Part shown: in pieces, positions 35,911 to 47,611 of the stretch | How positions within the stretch are numbered: the stretch's first letter is position 1 | How the letters are laid out: each line of letters begins with the position of its first letter | DNA from: Liquidambar formosana | Taxonomy: Eukaryota > Streptophyta > Magnoliopsida > Saxifragales > Altingiaceae | Length of the DNA stretch: 64,000 nt | NCBI GenBank assembly: GCA_039720395.1 | Contig: JBBPBK010000063.1 | Span: 1 to 64,000, forward strand | Direction: 5' to 3' | Made by a program: the position numbers and the translations under genes | Notes under the pieces: model-generated | The model's input: only the letters and a program-made list of their open reading frames with translations | Told to the model about the DNA's origin: nothing | The model's database searches: none

Positions 35911-38900
35911 GTATTGTGACTGGATATTAACTTATGCCAAACACCTGATTGAATTTGTTGACATTTCTGCTGCAGAAGCACAAAAGCAGAAAGGAAGTGA
36001 TGGAGGAGATTATTTTGAAGAGCAAATTTTTTAAGGTGGTGACCCTTTTATGATATTTGAACTGCTTCCTGAATAAGACTCCATTTTCTGAGTGCTATTT
36101 TTATTGTTATTTCCATTTTTTTTTTCTCATTTGCCTCCAGGCACAAAAAGCAAAGGATAAGGAAGAAAATGAAGAGTTGATGGAACAATTGGATAAAAAC
36201 TTCACAGCCTTGGTGCAGTCTGAGGCGTTATTATCTTTGACTCAACCAAGCAAGATGAATGCTTTAAAGGCTCTTGTGAACAGAAACGTTCCAAATGGGT
36301 ACGCTAAGAAAGATGAGTTATCTGCTACTCAAAGCGTAGAACCTATTAACCAGGTATAGTTTTACTAAGGTTCTTGTACCTGACAACTCTTTTCTTTCAT
36401 TATTTTTGATCTTATAGGTTTTTAAACTGGCTATTTTGACTAGAGTCCCTTTTTTAAAAAAAAAAAAAAAAAAAAGTTCTTAAAGCTCTTTTTATTAGTT
36501 TCCTACTCAGTTTTTGGTTACTATAATATAGTATTACCCCTAAAAGGTTTTATACACCTGTCTTACCCTAGTAGCGTTAATTTTTTATATATTAGTTTTC
36601 CTAAATGATATAATTGCATAGCTTTTTTGGCTAAAACTTTAGGTGCTTATGTTTGATTTACATACTTTTGAACATTAAATAAGAATCCATATGCTGTGTT
36701 TGGCAGGAACAACCTGATTCTTATGACAAACTTGTCAAAGAGATGACTTTGGAAATGCGTGCTCGCCCATCAGACAGGACGAAGACTCCTGAAGAGATTG
36801 CCCAGGAGGAGAGAGAACGACTGGAGCGATTGGAGGTATGTTTGGATGCAGTCACAAATATAAGTGATTTTTTTTTTTGACAAATACAAATATAAGTGAT
36901 TTTGTGTCTGTGTGTGTTTTGTTATAATAAATATGTTCAAATACATTGTTATATTATTCTGATTATGGTGCGGTGCACTGTAATTATTAGTAGATTTCTA
37001 GTATGACAGAGAATTTTATTTTGGGTATAACCCTGACTAATGTCAGTTATTTGTAGTAGTAGCCATGCCGATAAGTAATTAGTAGCAGGCCAGTGGCATT
37101 TATCATGTGCATGCACTGAGACAGTCATGGCTTAACTTTGAGAATGAAGCTTGTGTCGTAATTTTCATTTTCTATTAGCATCCTTATTATCTCAGTTTGA
37201 TCTTTACAATTTCACCCCTCAATTTTTACTAGTGTGGGTGTACATTAAAATGAAATCTTGTAAAAAGGTAAATGAAAGAACTATAGTCTACACTGTTATG
37301 GTGGCATAGATCATCAATATATGAGAAAAATGCCATTGCACACCAATGGTTAGATATGAGATATTATAGTTTCAATCTTTGAATGCTTACTGACATTTAT
37401 AATGCTCCACAATTGCAGGAAGAGCGTCAGAAGAGGATGCTTGCTTCTGATGACTCCAGTGATGAAGAGAGTGATGGGCCTAAAGATGTTAAAGCGTCTA
37501 CCATGAGGCTAAGATCTATATCTGGGGATGATCTTGGTGATTCCTTTGCTCTTGATGAAGAGCAAGGGACTAAAAGGGGCTGGGTTGATGAGATTCTTGA
37601 AAGACAGGATGCAGAGGATCTTGAAAGTGAAGATGATGAAGCTTCTGAGGATTCAGAAAGTGCTGAAGATGATGGTGATGAAGAGGGACCTGTCAAAGAT
37701 AATGTTGGACGTGAAAATATTCTGTCATTAAAGGACTGGGAACAGAGTGATGACGACAATCTCAGTGCAGATTTGGAAGAGGAAGAAGGAGAAGAGGAAG
37801 GAGAGGAAGAGCATGATGATGATGATGATGATGATGAGATGGAGCCAAAAGGCCATAAAAAGGCGAAGAGCAGTGATGCTATAGAAATCAAGAAACAAAA
37901 TAGAGATTCCTTAGATGCCAAAAAAGTTAAAGCAAATAGTAAACAGCCTTCAACTCGACAAGATTCTGTTCCCTTTTTAATTGAAGCTCCAAATAGCTTG
38001 GAAGAATTTTTAACATTGTTGGAGAATCGTTCTAATGATGATATTGTTGCGGCAATCAATCGAATTCGTGTATGTAATGCAATCAGCCTTAAAGCAGAAA
38101 ATCGGAAGAAAATACAAGTATGGCACTTTTAGTTTATCTTTTGTTCGCTGCTTCTCTGTATATATGTAAATTATTTACTGAACTCCTGCATTTAGATAAT
38201 GACTAGAAGAGCAGAAATATTGATTAAATCCTTGATTCGTTGAATTTATTTTGCTTTAACTGGTTGTTAAGAAACACAATTTTGAGTGCTCATTGAATCA
38301 CCGATGTCATCAGTTGTGAATAGTAATTGATGGTTTTTGTAGTTACCTTGTAATATTCAGGTGATTATATTTGTTAGAGCTTCTCTTACTTGACTCTATT
38401 TTATGCAATTGGGAACTGAGTCTGACTGTCAAAAGTTAAACACTGTTTATGAATCTCCATGGGCCCTTGGTTGTTGAGATGTTACAGCTGTTGTCAGCAT
38501 ACCCAAAAATATCTTTACCATTATTGCTGAAGTAGAGGTAATTGTTTGTATCTTTCCAGGTATTTTATGGTGTGCTGTTGCAGTATTTTGCTCTCTTAGC
38601 GAATAAAAAGCCACTGAATTTCAAGCTATTAAATTTGCTGGTCAAGCCTTTGATGGAGATGAGTGTGGAGATCCCATACTTTGCGGCAATATGTGCTCGT
38701 CAAAGGATATTACGGACTCGAATGCAATTCTGTGAGGCTATCAAGAACCCAGGTTGGCTCTAGTGAAATTTATGGTTGCTGGTTCTTCAAATTTTATCAC
38801 CACAAGCTTAATGTTGCTGATGTTTTCCACTACTTACATGGACTTTTTTTCTTTTCATCTTAATTCTTGCAGAGAAGAGCTGCTGGCCTTCTTTGAAAAC

Positions 38901-40987
38901 ATTGTTTCTCTTGAGGCTGTGGTCCATGATATTCCCTTGCTCTGACTTCCGCCATGTAGTCATGACACCAGCTATATTATTGATGTGCGAATATCTGATG
39001 CGTTGTCCCATTGTGTCTGGTCGGGATTTTGCCATTGGTGCCTTCTTATGCTCTATGGTTCTCTCTGTATGTGCTCCTTAAAACTGTTTTAGCATTTATT
39101 TTCTTTCAATTAATTCATTGTTCAAATGGGATGTTCAGTAGTAAGATTAAAGATATTTATGAATAATCTGTATTATAATTAGAAGGCTAAAATTAAAGTT
39201 CTCCTAATATGTAGGATGCATTTTTAAACGGAAGCAAGAAGAAAAAGGAAGAAATTCTTGCATGCCCTTCAGTTACAGTATGCTAATAATCCTCCTTCCA
39301 CATTAGGCCAATTGTAGAGAGCCATGTCTCCTCAATAATTAGGATGTCATTGTCAAGTTTGGTAAGCTGAATTGTGGACAATGGGACACTTTTTGGTGAA
39401 AATTCAGGTTGATGTATTATCTTGTAATTTGGGATAAAATCTGTGGAACCATTGAAAATCATTAAAATTTGAGTTATAAATGTTACAAAATCAATCATGC
39501 ATGAGCACTAAGATACACACACACACACACACACACATACACGGTTCTGTTTGGGTCGGCTGCAGCTGACTTAGGGGTATATCAGCTGCAGCCATCCTGA
39601 CCGTGTATTGAAGTTGAATGCAATCCAACGGCTCAGCTGCTTAGATCCAGATCTGAAGATTAACACCTGGACCAACCCGCCAAAACACTCCCCTCTCACA
39701 TTCTCCTTTCAGATCTGAAACACCCCAACCCCAACACGAAACTCACCACACCGGTTGCCTTCTCGCATCTCATTCTCCCCAACCCCAACACGAAGCTCAC
39801 GAAATGGGGGTTTGAAAAAGTAACACACCATCACCACTTGTAACATTTAAGTATGGAGTATAATTTAACACCATCACATGAACATTGAAAATGTAACAAA
39901 AACAAAGAAGAAAAAAACAGAGCATAATATACTCATTCCAAATAATTTTTTGTACGTCGCAACTTAATCTGGGCTCATATATTTGTTGAGTATCATTCCC
40001 ATACCTTCCACTTCCTCTCCACTGAAGGCCTGAAGCCTATTTTTATTCCAAAGAAGAAGACCATTCATAAATTCCAGAAAATTCAAAACAGAGTTAGTGT
40101 CATCATCTCAATTGCCATAGGTTTTGGAAAATCTCAGGCCTCAATTCAATGAGAAAGTTGCCAAAGGCGGTGGACCATAACAGAGCATAATAACCTCCAC
40201 ACAATAGAGCATAATTAACTCCACATTATCGAATGAGTTTTCTAGAACCTACGCTCTATTTTTTTTTTTGTTATATTATTATTTTTATTTTTAACGTGTT
40301 CCTATTATAAGATCTCAAGAAGGATGACAGACACATTTTTCATTAGCATTCAGAAAATTGTTAAGCATATAGGTCCCTTGTTTGGGTTTAATATCTATAG
40401 CAAGAAATAGAACAAGTCCATTTTGACTCTTTCGTTATTTGCTTATTTTTTGTTATGGAGTAATATTATTACACATGAGGGAACTGGGGAGAACAAGATG
40501 TGAGAGGGAACTGGTGTGGTGAGCTTGGTGTTGGTGTTGGGGAGAATGATATGTGAGAGGGAAGGAGGGCGGCGAGCTTCGTGTTGGGGTTGGGGTGTTT
40601 CAGATCTAAAAGGAGAATGTGAGAGGGAAGAAGGGAGTGTTTGGCGGGTTGATCCGGGTGTTAATCTTCAGATCTGGACCTAAGCAGCTGAGCCGTTGGA
40701 TTGCATTCAACTTCAATGCACGGTCAGGATGGCTGCAGCTGATATACCCCTAAGTCAGCTGCAGCTGACCCGAACAGAACCGATAGTACTAATATATATA
40801 TATATTCTTTTGGTTTTGCTTTCAACTCTTTTTTTGTGGTTTTTTTGTGGTTTTCTAGTTATTCCAATAGTACTAACCTTTCTTTTATTCATTTTGTTGA
40901 TGCCCTTAAGCTTTAAAGGGATATTTGGTTAGTGCTTGTATATGTCTCATGTACTTGGGCTAAGCCTTTTGTTATTAATACATATCT

Positions 40988-41037
<50 letters not shown>

Positions 41038-43956
41038 GTTTTTTTTATTCTTTTGGGAAAATGGTTTGGTAGTTTTTTTCTCTTTTTTATTTTTTATTTT
41101 TTAGCTAAGAATATGGTTTGCTAGTTGGGTATAAGTATTTATTACGTAACAAGCACTTGTTAATAATAAAGATGCACTGTTTGTAAATAAATAAATAGAT
41201 AAAATGCCATAGGGGGTCAAATTGATTGGATACATAATAGAAGAGGTCCCATAGTCTTTGTTATATTCTGTCAATATAATTTTGAGAAACAAGACTAGAG
41301 CAGCGGAGAACTCTAGGTTGAGTTGAGTTGAGTTGAGTTGTACCATTGGGGGACAAGATGAGAGAAAATCGTCTTAAGTTAGTTTGGTCGTGTGCACCAA
41401 AGACCTAAGAATGCACCAAATACAAAAGGGTGACATTATTCAAGTTGAAGGCTCCAAAAGGACAAGAGGAAGTAGTAAAACAATGTGGTTAGAGGTGATA
41501 AGAAAGAACATGTGTGCTAGTGATCTTTTTAAGAAATCGGCTCTTGGTTGAGCTAGATGGTGAGAAATGATTTATGTAGTTGGATTAAGGCTTTGTTGAG
41601 TTGAGTTGAGTTTGTTCTATAATTTTACATTTTTAAGTCCAAAGTGCAATGGTCCTCCTATCTACGGGCTTAAGTTTGGCTGCGTAAAATGATAAGACCC
41701 TAAACATGTCATAGGGGGATAAAAGGCTGGATACATAAAGGAAGAGGGTCCCATGGTCTTTGTTATATGCTGTCAATATAATTTTGATCAACAGAAGTTG
41801 AGTAGAGGGGAACACTAGGTTAGAATTTTGTGAGAAACATTAAAAGTGCAGGTTTTGAGATAAGAAGGATTAAAACTACATAAATAGAATCATTTTTAAC
41901 AGTAATGGGAGTGACATTTCAGCAATTAAGATTGATGGTCTCTACAAACCCCAGATAAGCCCTCCCACTCATTTTCCCTCCTTTTTATGTAGTTTGATCA
42001 TCCATAAGTGGGTAGATTAATGTGGATGTTGCCCATAGAATAGAAGGTAGATGAATAAAGTGAGGAATGCTTTTGGAGTATTTACCAGTCATGCTTTATA
42101 ATATATTTTCTCAGTCCCCATAATGTAGTCCATTTGAAAAGTCACATTCTTAGCATCAGAGTAGTTTGAAGAAGTTCACATTGAAGATATTAAGAGTTGT
42201 GGTTGCGATTGCAGGTTACCAACATAACAAATTTATTTTTCAGGTCGCTAAACAATCTCAGAAGTTCTGTCCTGAAGCCATAATGTTTCTTCGGACTCTA
42301 TTGATGGCAGCTACAAACAAAAAACCAGTTTCATGTCAGGATTCTCAGGTTTGACTCCATTTTGCGAATATTGAGTTCTTTAGCATGGTTTTTATATTAG
42401 AAATTAGTCATTATTTTTGCATTTTTGTGTGGAATAAACGTGATGCAACCCACCATATTGCCTGCTGTCATTAAGAAAATGACCAGTTTATTTGTTTTCT
42501 GTGTGGCAGTTTTATTACCTTATGGAGCTAAAAGTACTCAGGCCCTTGCTGTGTATGCGTGAAAGTGTTAATGAGATTAGTCCTCTGGATTTCCTTGTGA
42601 TAATGGACATGCCAGAGGACTCCTCTTTCTTCAGCTCTGATAATTTCAGGTCAGTATGCTGGGGTTTTTTTACAGTAGTTATCGATGATACAATGTGGTA
42701 TAGTGTGGGGGTGGTTGTCATGCCCTAAATAATAATAAAATAACATTAAGGATTAATACCATACTAATTGTCTTAGTATCTTACTGAAAATATAACCACG
42801 CTGTAATTATATATTCTAATTAGGATTATCTAGCTAAATTTTTCAGAGTTGTTACAGTGGTAATGGGGCCTTTGCCACTCATTTGATTTGCATTTTTCTG
42901 GTGTATCCGAAGTGTCTGGTTGATGAGACATTCTTGATGGCATTACCCTGAAAATTGTTCCTGCCAGACTGGCAGCCTTTGACAATTGCTTTCAGTTGAA
43001 ATGGTTTATATGAATATGCCCATAGAAATTGTCGGTTGGATCCTTAGTAAATTTGTGGTCTCTGTTTAAAGTTTTTTTTTTTTTTTGGATAAGTTTTCTG
43101 TTTAAAGTTCAAATGTGGTAAACTGGGTTCAAGGCTACAGAGTACAGAGAGTCAGAGATAAGTACATTAATTTTGAGATGTGCACCACCCATCATCCCTC
43201 AATAACTATAAGCACTGTTGCTATGTATGTTCTCTGTCTCTGTTTTAAGATTGCTTGCTAATTGATGATCATTTGCTTTCTCTATGCAGGGCTAGTTTGC
43301 TGGTATCTGCAATTGAAACACTACGAGGATTTGTTGACATCTATGGAGGATTTAATTCCTTTCCCGAAATTTTCTTGCCAATTTCAACGCTATTATTTGA
43401 AGTGACAGATCAGGACAACATGCCAAATGCATTACAAGATAAACTTAAAGATGTTGCTCAGGTCATCAGGAAGAAAGCTCATGAGCATCACATGCTGCGT
43501 AAACCACTTCAAATGCGGAAGCAAAAGCCAGTGCCCATCAAATTACTTAATCCGAAATTTGAGGAGAAGTAATTCACAATTTGTTATTATTATTATTTTT
43601 TTAACAATGTCTTAGTCTCCACTGCATGGAAATGTGCAACTTGGAATTGGTTGTGGGAATTTAGTGTTTAATGATCTATGTAATTTTGCAGCTTTGTTAA
43701 GGGTAGAGATTATGATCCAGACCGTGAACGGGCTGAGATGAGAAAGTTGAAGAAACTTATTAAACGGGAAGCTAAAGGTGCAGCTCGTGAACTGCGTAAA
43801 GATAATTATTTCTTATATGAGGTGAAGGAGAAAGACAAGGCATTGCTGGAAGAAGAAAGAACAGAGAAGTATGGGAAAGCAAGAGCTTTCCTCCAGGAAC
43901 AAGAACATGCTTTTAAGTCTGGACAATTGGGAAAAGGCAGGAAGAGGAGGAGATGA
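33117..43956 (+). CDS. NOP14: Nucleolar protein 14 (NOP14), SSU processome component
   Basis: Predicted 955-residue nucleolar protein for 18S rRNA maturation and 40S assembly. Exons: 33117-33335, 33419-33553, 34479-34632, 34819-34901, 35976-36035, 36141-36353, 36707-36835, 37419-38117, 38560-38752, 38873-39066, 42244-42348, 42510-42649, 43290-43568 and 43692-43956; phases agree throughout. The N terminus has a KKKKK cluster, then NPFETIWSRRKFDILGKK, a NOP14 signature, and KKTLLKEYEQS. Exon 8 (332-564) is highly acidic, with a D-run near residue 465. Helical C-terminal blocks follow, including FVKGRDYDPDRERAE, and the protein ends GRKRRR, a likely nucleolar signal. Intron 1 appears to use a GC donor. 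An alternative exon 3 donor (34627) keeps the phase. Intron 10 (3.2 kb) is swollen by transposons. Confidence 0.95.
33336..33418 (+). other. Probable GC-AG intron (NOP14 intron 1)
   Basis: The conserved protein requires joining GACAAG (ending 33335) to AGGAAGAAGACT (from 33419). The donor is then AAG|GCAAAA and the acceptor GATTACAG. No GT donor gives the right frame and a workable intron size. The intron is 83 nt. Retention would shift the frame and end 19 bases into exon 2. Confidence 0.7.
35862..35910. repeat. Compound (TC)n(TA)n microsatellite in NOP14 intron 4
   Basis: TC run 35862-35892 joined to a TA run to 35910, 65 bases before exon 5. Confidence 0.9.
39515..39541. repeat. (AC)n microsatellite beside the intron 10 TIR element
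   Basis: AC dinucleotide run adjoining the left end of the long inverted-repeat element. Confidence 0.9.
39542..40782. mobile_element. 1.24-kb long-terminal-inverted-repeat element in NOP14 intron 10
   Basis: Arms of about 250 bases (39542-39795 and about 40525-40782) are near-perfect reverse complements, both starting CGGTTCTGTT and containing GCTGCAGCTGACTTAGGGG, then TTGAATGCAATCCAACGGCT. The central 730 bases show no coding sequence. The long arms suggest a non-autonomous Mutator-type or foldback element. No convincing target duplication was seen; the left edge abuts the AC microsatellite. Confidence 0.85.
40989..41038. repeat. Compound (AC)n(AT)n microsatellite
   Basis: AC run from about 40989 to 41024 followed by TA dinucleotides to 41038, inside NOP14 intron 10. 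Confidence 0.9.
41206..41820 (+). mobile_element. RTE-clade LINE 3' remnant between diverged direct repeats
   Basis: Around 41342-41600 the + frames give DKMRENRL, then KTMWLEVIRKNM, then ALG*ARW*EMIYVVGLRL. These match the RRPxxAP, RPKxTWxEVIRKDM and DRAxWRxxIHVADPRL blocks that end RTE-type LINE ORFs, with stops and frameshifts. It is preceded by a GAGTT pentamer array (41318-41340). It is bracketed by two diverged copies (about 41206-41315 and 41708-41820) sharing TCTTTGTTATAT and CTGTCAATATAATTTTGA. Confidence 0.6.
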
Positions 43957-44109
43957 AGCTAGCTTTTTGATGCTTTGTTTTACTTGCATGTTTCCTCCTG
44001 CGAAGGTGTCTTCCAAAGTTAAGGTAAGAGTGTAAGACTCAGACTTCAGTAGCAGCGGTGTTCCATTTTTTGCTACTACTTTTAATGTTTTCATGCTCAG
44101 AACATCCTA

Positions 44110-44162
<53 letters not shown>

Positions 44163-45269
44163 ATCGATCTATATCTATATCTATATTTATATATGCATGT
44201 ATGTATATGTATAAGGGATTTTGTTGTATCAAATGGTTTTTTGTGACGAATCTTGTATATCATATTTTGCCCTTGTGTAGTTACACAAGGGCAAAATATA
44301 CCATGATTACTACCATCATATAATAAATCTACCATGATTACTACCAACCCCCCCCCCCCCCCCTCTCTCTCTCTGTGCGGGGCGCACTAAAAAAAAAAGA
44401 ACAAAACAAATCAAAAAGGCCTTTTAGAGAGATCTTTTGTACCATAGTTGTTGCATTGTCATTTCTAAAAAATTGTACTGTGCTTGCATGTGTGTGACAA
44501 GATCCTCTGTTAATCACAATTTGTTCTTGAAATAAGACACATGGAGGCTATTGAAAGCTCTTGAAAGTTTTCAACTGTTTGTGATAGCTCAAATTTTGTG
44601 GGCATTGTCATAGTGCCTTTGATTACAAACCATATATTAGCATCTCTGCTCATATTCGTCCCTCCCCTCTCCCTCCTTGTTCTTCTCTCTCCACACAGAG
44701 CCAAAGAAAAAAATTCTCAAGTCAAATACTTTTTGTTTATTATTTCTACTTCCAAGGTTGTGGCAACTGGTTTGGCAATTTCCTTTTGTGTACGCTAATT
44801 CTGTCCTTATCACCTTGTAGGTATTCTGTCAATTGGGGCATGCCGAGTTTTTTTTTTTTTTCTTCCTTGATGGCACCAAGCAAAGGGGTTTAGAAGCTCC
44901 TGATCTACAACCACTTTAAGGAGATAGAATGGGCAACAAGGGTATATTTATTTTTAATCACAGGAGTAAGGGATAGCTTGGCAGTGGTTGCTGTCAAAAA
45001 GGGATAGAGCTCCTTTCATATATTAGAGCTACCATAAGTGATGGTATACTATTATATTTATTTGCTTAATCACCAATTTGTGTTTTTGATTCACCATGAG
45101 AAATGTAAATGAAGGTTGGACTGCTTCCTCCAAATGTTAAAACTGTAGGGAATGGACATGTCTACTGTATTTGTATTTATACTTTGGCGTGAAAAGTTAA
45201 AAAAAAGAAGTTATTCCATTTGCGAAAGAAAGATGATGTCTTGGCTTAGGGCAAAGCTTTCATATATCT
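43957..45269. other. NOP14 3' region and intergenic
   Basis: Contains TC/TA/GT microsatellites (44111-44162), the perfect hairpin listed separately and a C tract (44350-44363). The short frames in 44039-44798 are low-complexity or shadow frames. No further gene seen. Confidence 0.5.
44262..44299. repeat. Perfect 18-bp hairpin, 2-base loop
   Basis: 44262-44279 (ATATTTTGCCCTTGTGTA) and 44282-44299 are exact reverse complements around GT. It lies about 305 bp beyond the NOP14 stop codon, possibly in the 3' untranslated region. Two copies of ACCATGATTACTACCA follow at about 44303 and 44331. Confidence 0.85.
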
Positions 45270-46440
45270 TTCCTATTCAACTAGCAGTTCACTCGTGTGA
45301 TGCATCAGAACGTACTGTGTGTTCTTAGCTCACTAAGGAAATAGAAATTTGCATATGAGATCATTTCAGTTAAAGAAAGTATCTTACAATTTATAAGGAA
45401 TTTAAAATAACATATAATATCACATAAATAAAAAAATAAAACTGTTGTTGTTGTTGTTGTGTTATAAACATGTTTTTTCTCAAGGATGGTTATTAATGGT
45501 TTTTTAACAAATCTGAAGAAAATAAATATGAAAAGCATAGAAAATACTATATATCAAGTAAGATCTATACGGATGATTAAATATTCTGTGTGGTGGCCGT
45601 ATTTGACATGGAAGAACAATAACCAACAAAATCAATAAAAAATTGAAATTGTGGAGAGATACAGAAGTTGCTGTTTATGCTGGGGATTAATAGCATGATG
45701 TGGTGATATGATCGTGTTTGCCAATAGTGACTGCCGCGCCGGTAGCCCAGTTGGTTCCTGCACTCTTTGGTCTCTTCTCTCTTTTTCGTCATCCTCTTTT
45801 TCAAACTTCCATATGTAAGTGCGAAAATTACTTTATGACATTTTCTTATGAAATTTTTTAAGATCTTTCATCCAACTGCAGGATATGTATCGCGAAATTT
45901 GTGTGATATACTTCATAATGAAAATAGAGCTCATCAATGTATCAATGCGAGAGACCTCATAGTAGCCTCTCTTTCTTTTTCTTCTTCTTTTTCTTTTTTT
46001 CTTGGGCTCTCGGCAAGGGTAAAACTTTGGACCACAACTCGGGGAAAAAGCCGGAATTGTTGCATTGTACATTCTATAAAGAAAGGAGGAAAATGGATTG
46101 AGTTGGGGAGAGAATCTAATTATTTAAAGAAAGGTAACTAGACATGAGTGTTAACGTCTGGGTGAGGCTCCTTTGATCATTGTATCACTATCTACCCAAC
46201 CCCTGTAGCTTTCACCTTTTAAATTCAAGATGGAGATCTGCTGATAAGGCGAAAGTGAAAGGCCTCTAAAACAAAAAAATTTACCGGAAATACAATACTT
46301 CCCATCTTCCACCTGTAAAGGATTCTGTGCCCGCCATACGTGTATGCACAGGATCCTTTATGGTGTGGCCCAACAATTACATGCTATCTATTTTGGGTGA
46401 AAACGGTACCAAATACCCATGTTACAACCATAAAATTAGG

Positions 46441-46584
46441 ACTCTGTCACTTCTACTGATGCCCCTAGATTTTTGCTTAAACATTTGGATGATGATGCTA
46501 TTGGGACTTTATATCCCAGGATTGTAATGAACCCTGTCTAGTTTTTAATACTATCTTCTATTTACCAACAAAAAAAAAAAAAAC
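46441..46584 (+). mobile_element. Short 5'-truncated L1 LINE insertion, 16-bp target duplication
   Basis: Inserted between direct copies of CAACCATAAAATTAGG (46425-46440 and 46585-46600) and ending in a poly-A tail. The insert frame reads DDDAIGTLYPRIVMNPV and then a stop, typical of the C-terminal end of plant L1 ORF2. The homologous site in copy B (about 52354-52369) is empty, with one copy of the target. Confidence 0.85.
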
Positions 46585-47220
46585 CAACCATAAAATTAGG
46601 TTACGTTTCTAAATATAAATAGTCCATGGATTGTAAGTGATCTATGGGCTAGTTGAAAAAATAAAAAATAAAAAAATAAAAAAAATCTATGGGCCGGTAG
46701 TGAAGTAGAAATCTTTTTATAAAATACCTTTTGTGTCCCACTTACCCCATCCTCTCGACCTCTCCTTCTTAAGAAGAAAGGAAAAGAATGGCACTACATT
46801 CATAAAATAATGACTACTTTGAAATGAGAAGTCATAAAATGAAATCATATAAAAACATAATTTGAAGACAAAACATAATTATCGGTAACATTTTATATTA
46901 TTTTCTTAAAGCAAGTTGAAGGTAAAGGAAAAAATTATGAATTAAGACAATTCCTACTCTACTCTAGTTCATTATCATAAAAAATAAAAAAATAAAAAAA
47001 TAAAAAACTCTACTCTAGTTAGTGTGGATGTCATTATCAGTGCACCCTTTCTTCATGAGTTGGACAAGGTGAATAAATGCCTAATTCCCAATGGTGAATA
47101 AATGCCTTAATTGGGACCATTCGATCTTTATGGGAAAGGATCCAACAACTCCCCCACAATTAATTGTTACGCTACAGTACAGTGCCAACAATTAACCCTA
47201 CTTTCCTTCTGTATAGATAG

Positions 47221-47260
47221 CAAGAGAGAAACAGAGAGAGAGAAACAGAGAGAGAGAGAG
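47221..47260 (+). repeat. (GA)n leader repeat of the X gene
   Basis: GA-rich run ending directly before the ATG at 47261, within the probable 5' leader. The B copy has a longer, purer GA run at 52907-52940 in the same place. Confidence 0.8.
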
Positions 47261-47611
47261 ATGGGTGCACAGGATGTGATGAATTATGTGGGGGAGAAAT
47301 TGAAGGAATTGCTGTTGATTCTGGAGAACTTTGGTGGATATTTGATAGATGAGTTGGACAAGGTGTTTCCGCCGGAGACCAGGGGGGACAAGCTGCGCCA
47401 CTGGCTCCGAGTAAGCGCACCATTTGTGATAGCGGCGGTGGCTCTCCTGGCGTTGTTCTTGTGCTGCCGTTGCTGCTGCTGCAAGGGGAGGACGAGGATG
47501 ATGAAAGCTCCTGGAAGGGACTGCCAGATACCAAGACATGTCTTTGAGCGTGACCCCAAAGGCTACTTTCGGGGTTTGCATTCAAAGCAGCCGATTGAAC
47601 ATGTTTTCTAG
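47261..47611 (+). CDS. Family X small membrane protein with C-terminal MKAPGR motif
   Basis: I do not recognise a named function. Single-exon frame of 116 residues starting MGAQDVMNYV. Residues 10-50 are amphipathic and charged (EKLKELLLILENFGG). One membrane segment runs about 53-68. Six Cys in seven positions follow (68, 69, 71-74), a likely S-acylation patch at the cytosolic face. The C-terminal module has MKAPGR 81-86, PR 91-92, FE 95-96, DP 98-99, YFR 102-104 and L106. The same module with identical spacing ends the neighbouring family Y protein. I chose the ATG at 47261 because the upstream in-frame ATG (47111) only adds GA-repeat translation. The damaged paralogue is at 52941-54188. 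Confidence 0.8.
   Translation: MGAQDVMNYVGEKLKELLLILENFGGYLIDELDKVFPPETRGDKLRHWLRVSAPFVIAAVALLALFLCCRCCCCKGRTRMMKAPGRDCQIPRHVFERDPKGYFRGLHSKQPIEHVF

Noticed and set aside
37427..38059. 210-codon minus-strand frame opposite NOP14 exon 8
   Set aside because: It is the antisense of the acidic D/E repeats, giving a Ser-rich shadow translation; the sense exon is firmly supported.
40989..41038. Regular dinucleotide array considered as a CRISPR-like or satellite structure
   Set aside because: It is a plain AC/AT microsatellite with no spacer-repeat alternation.
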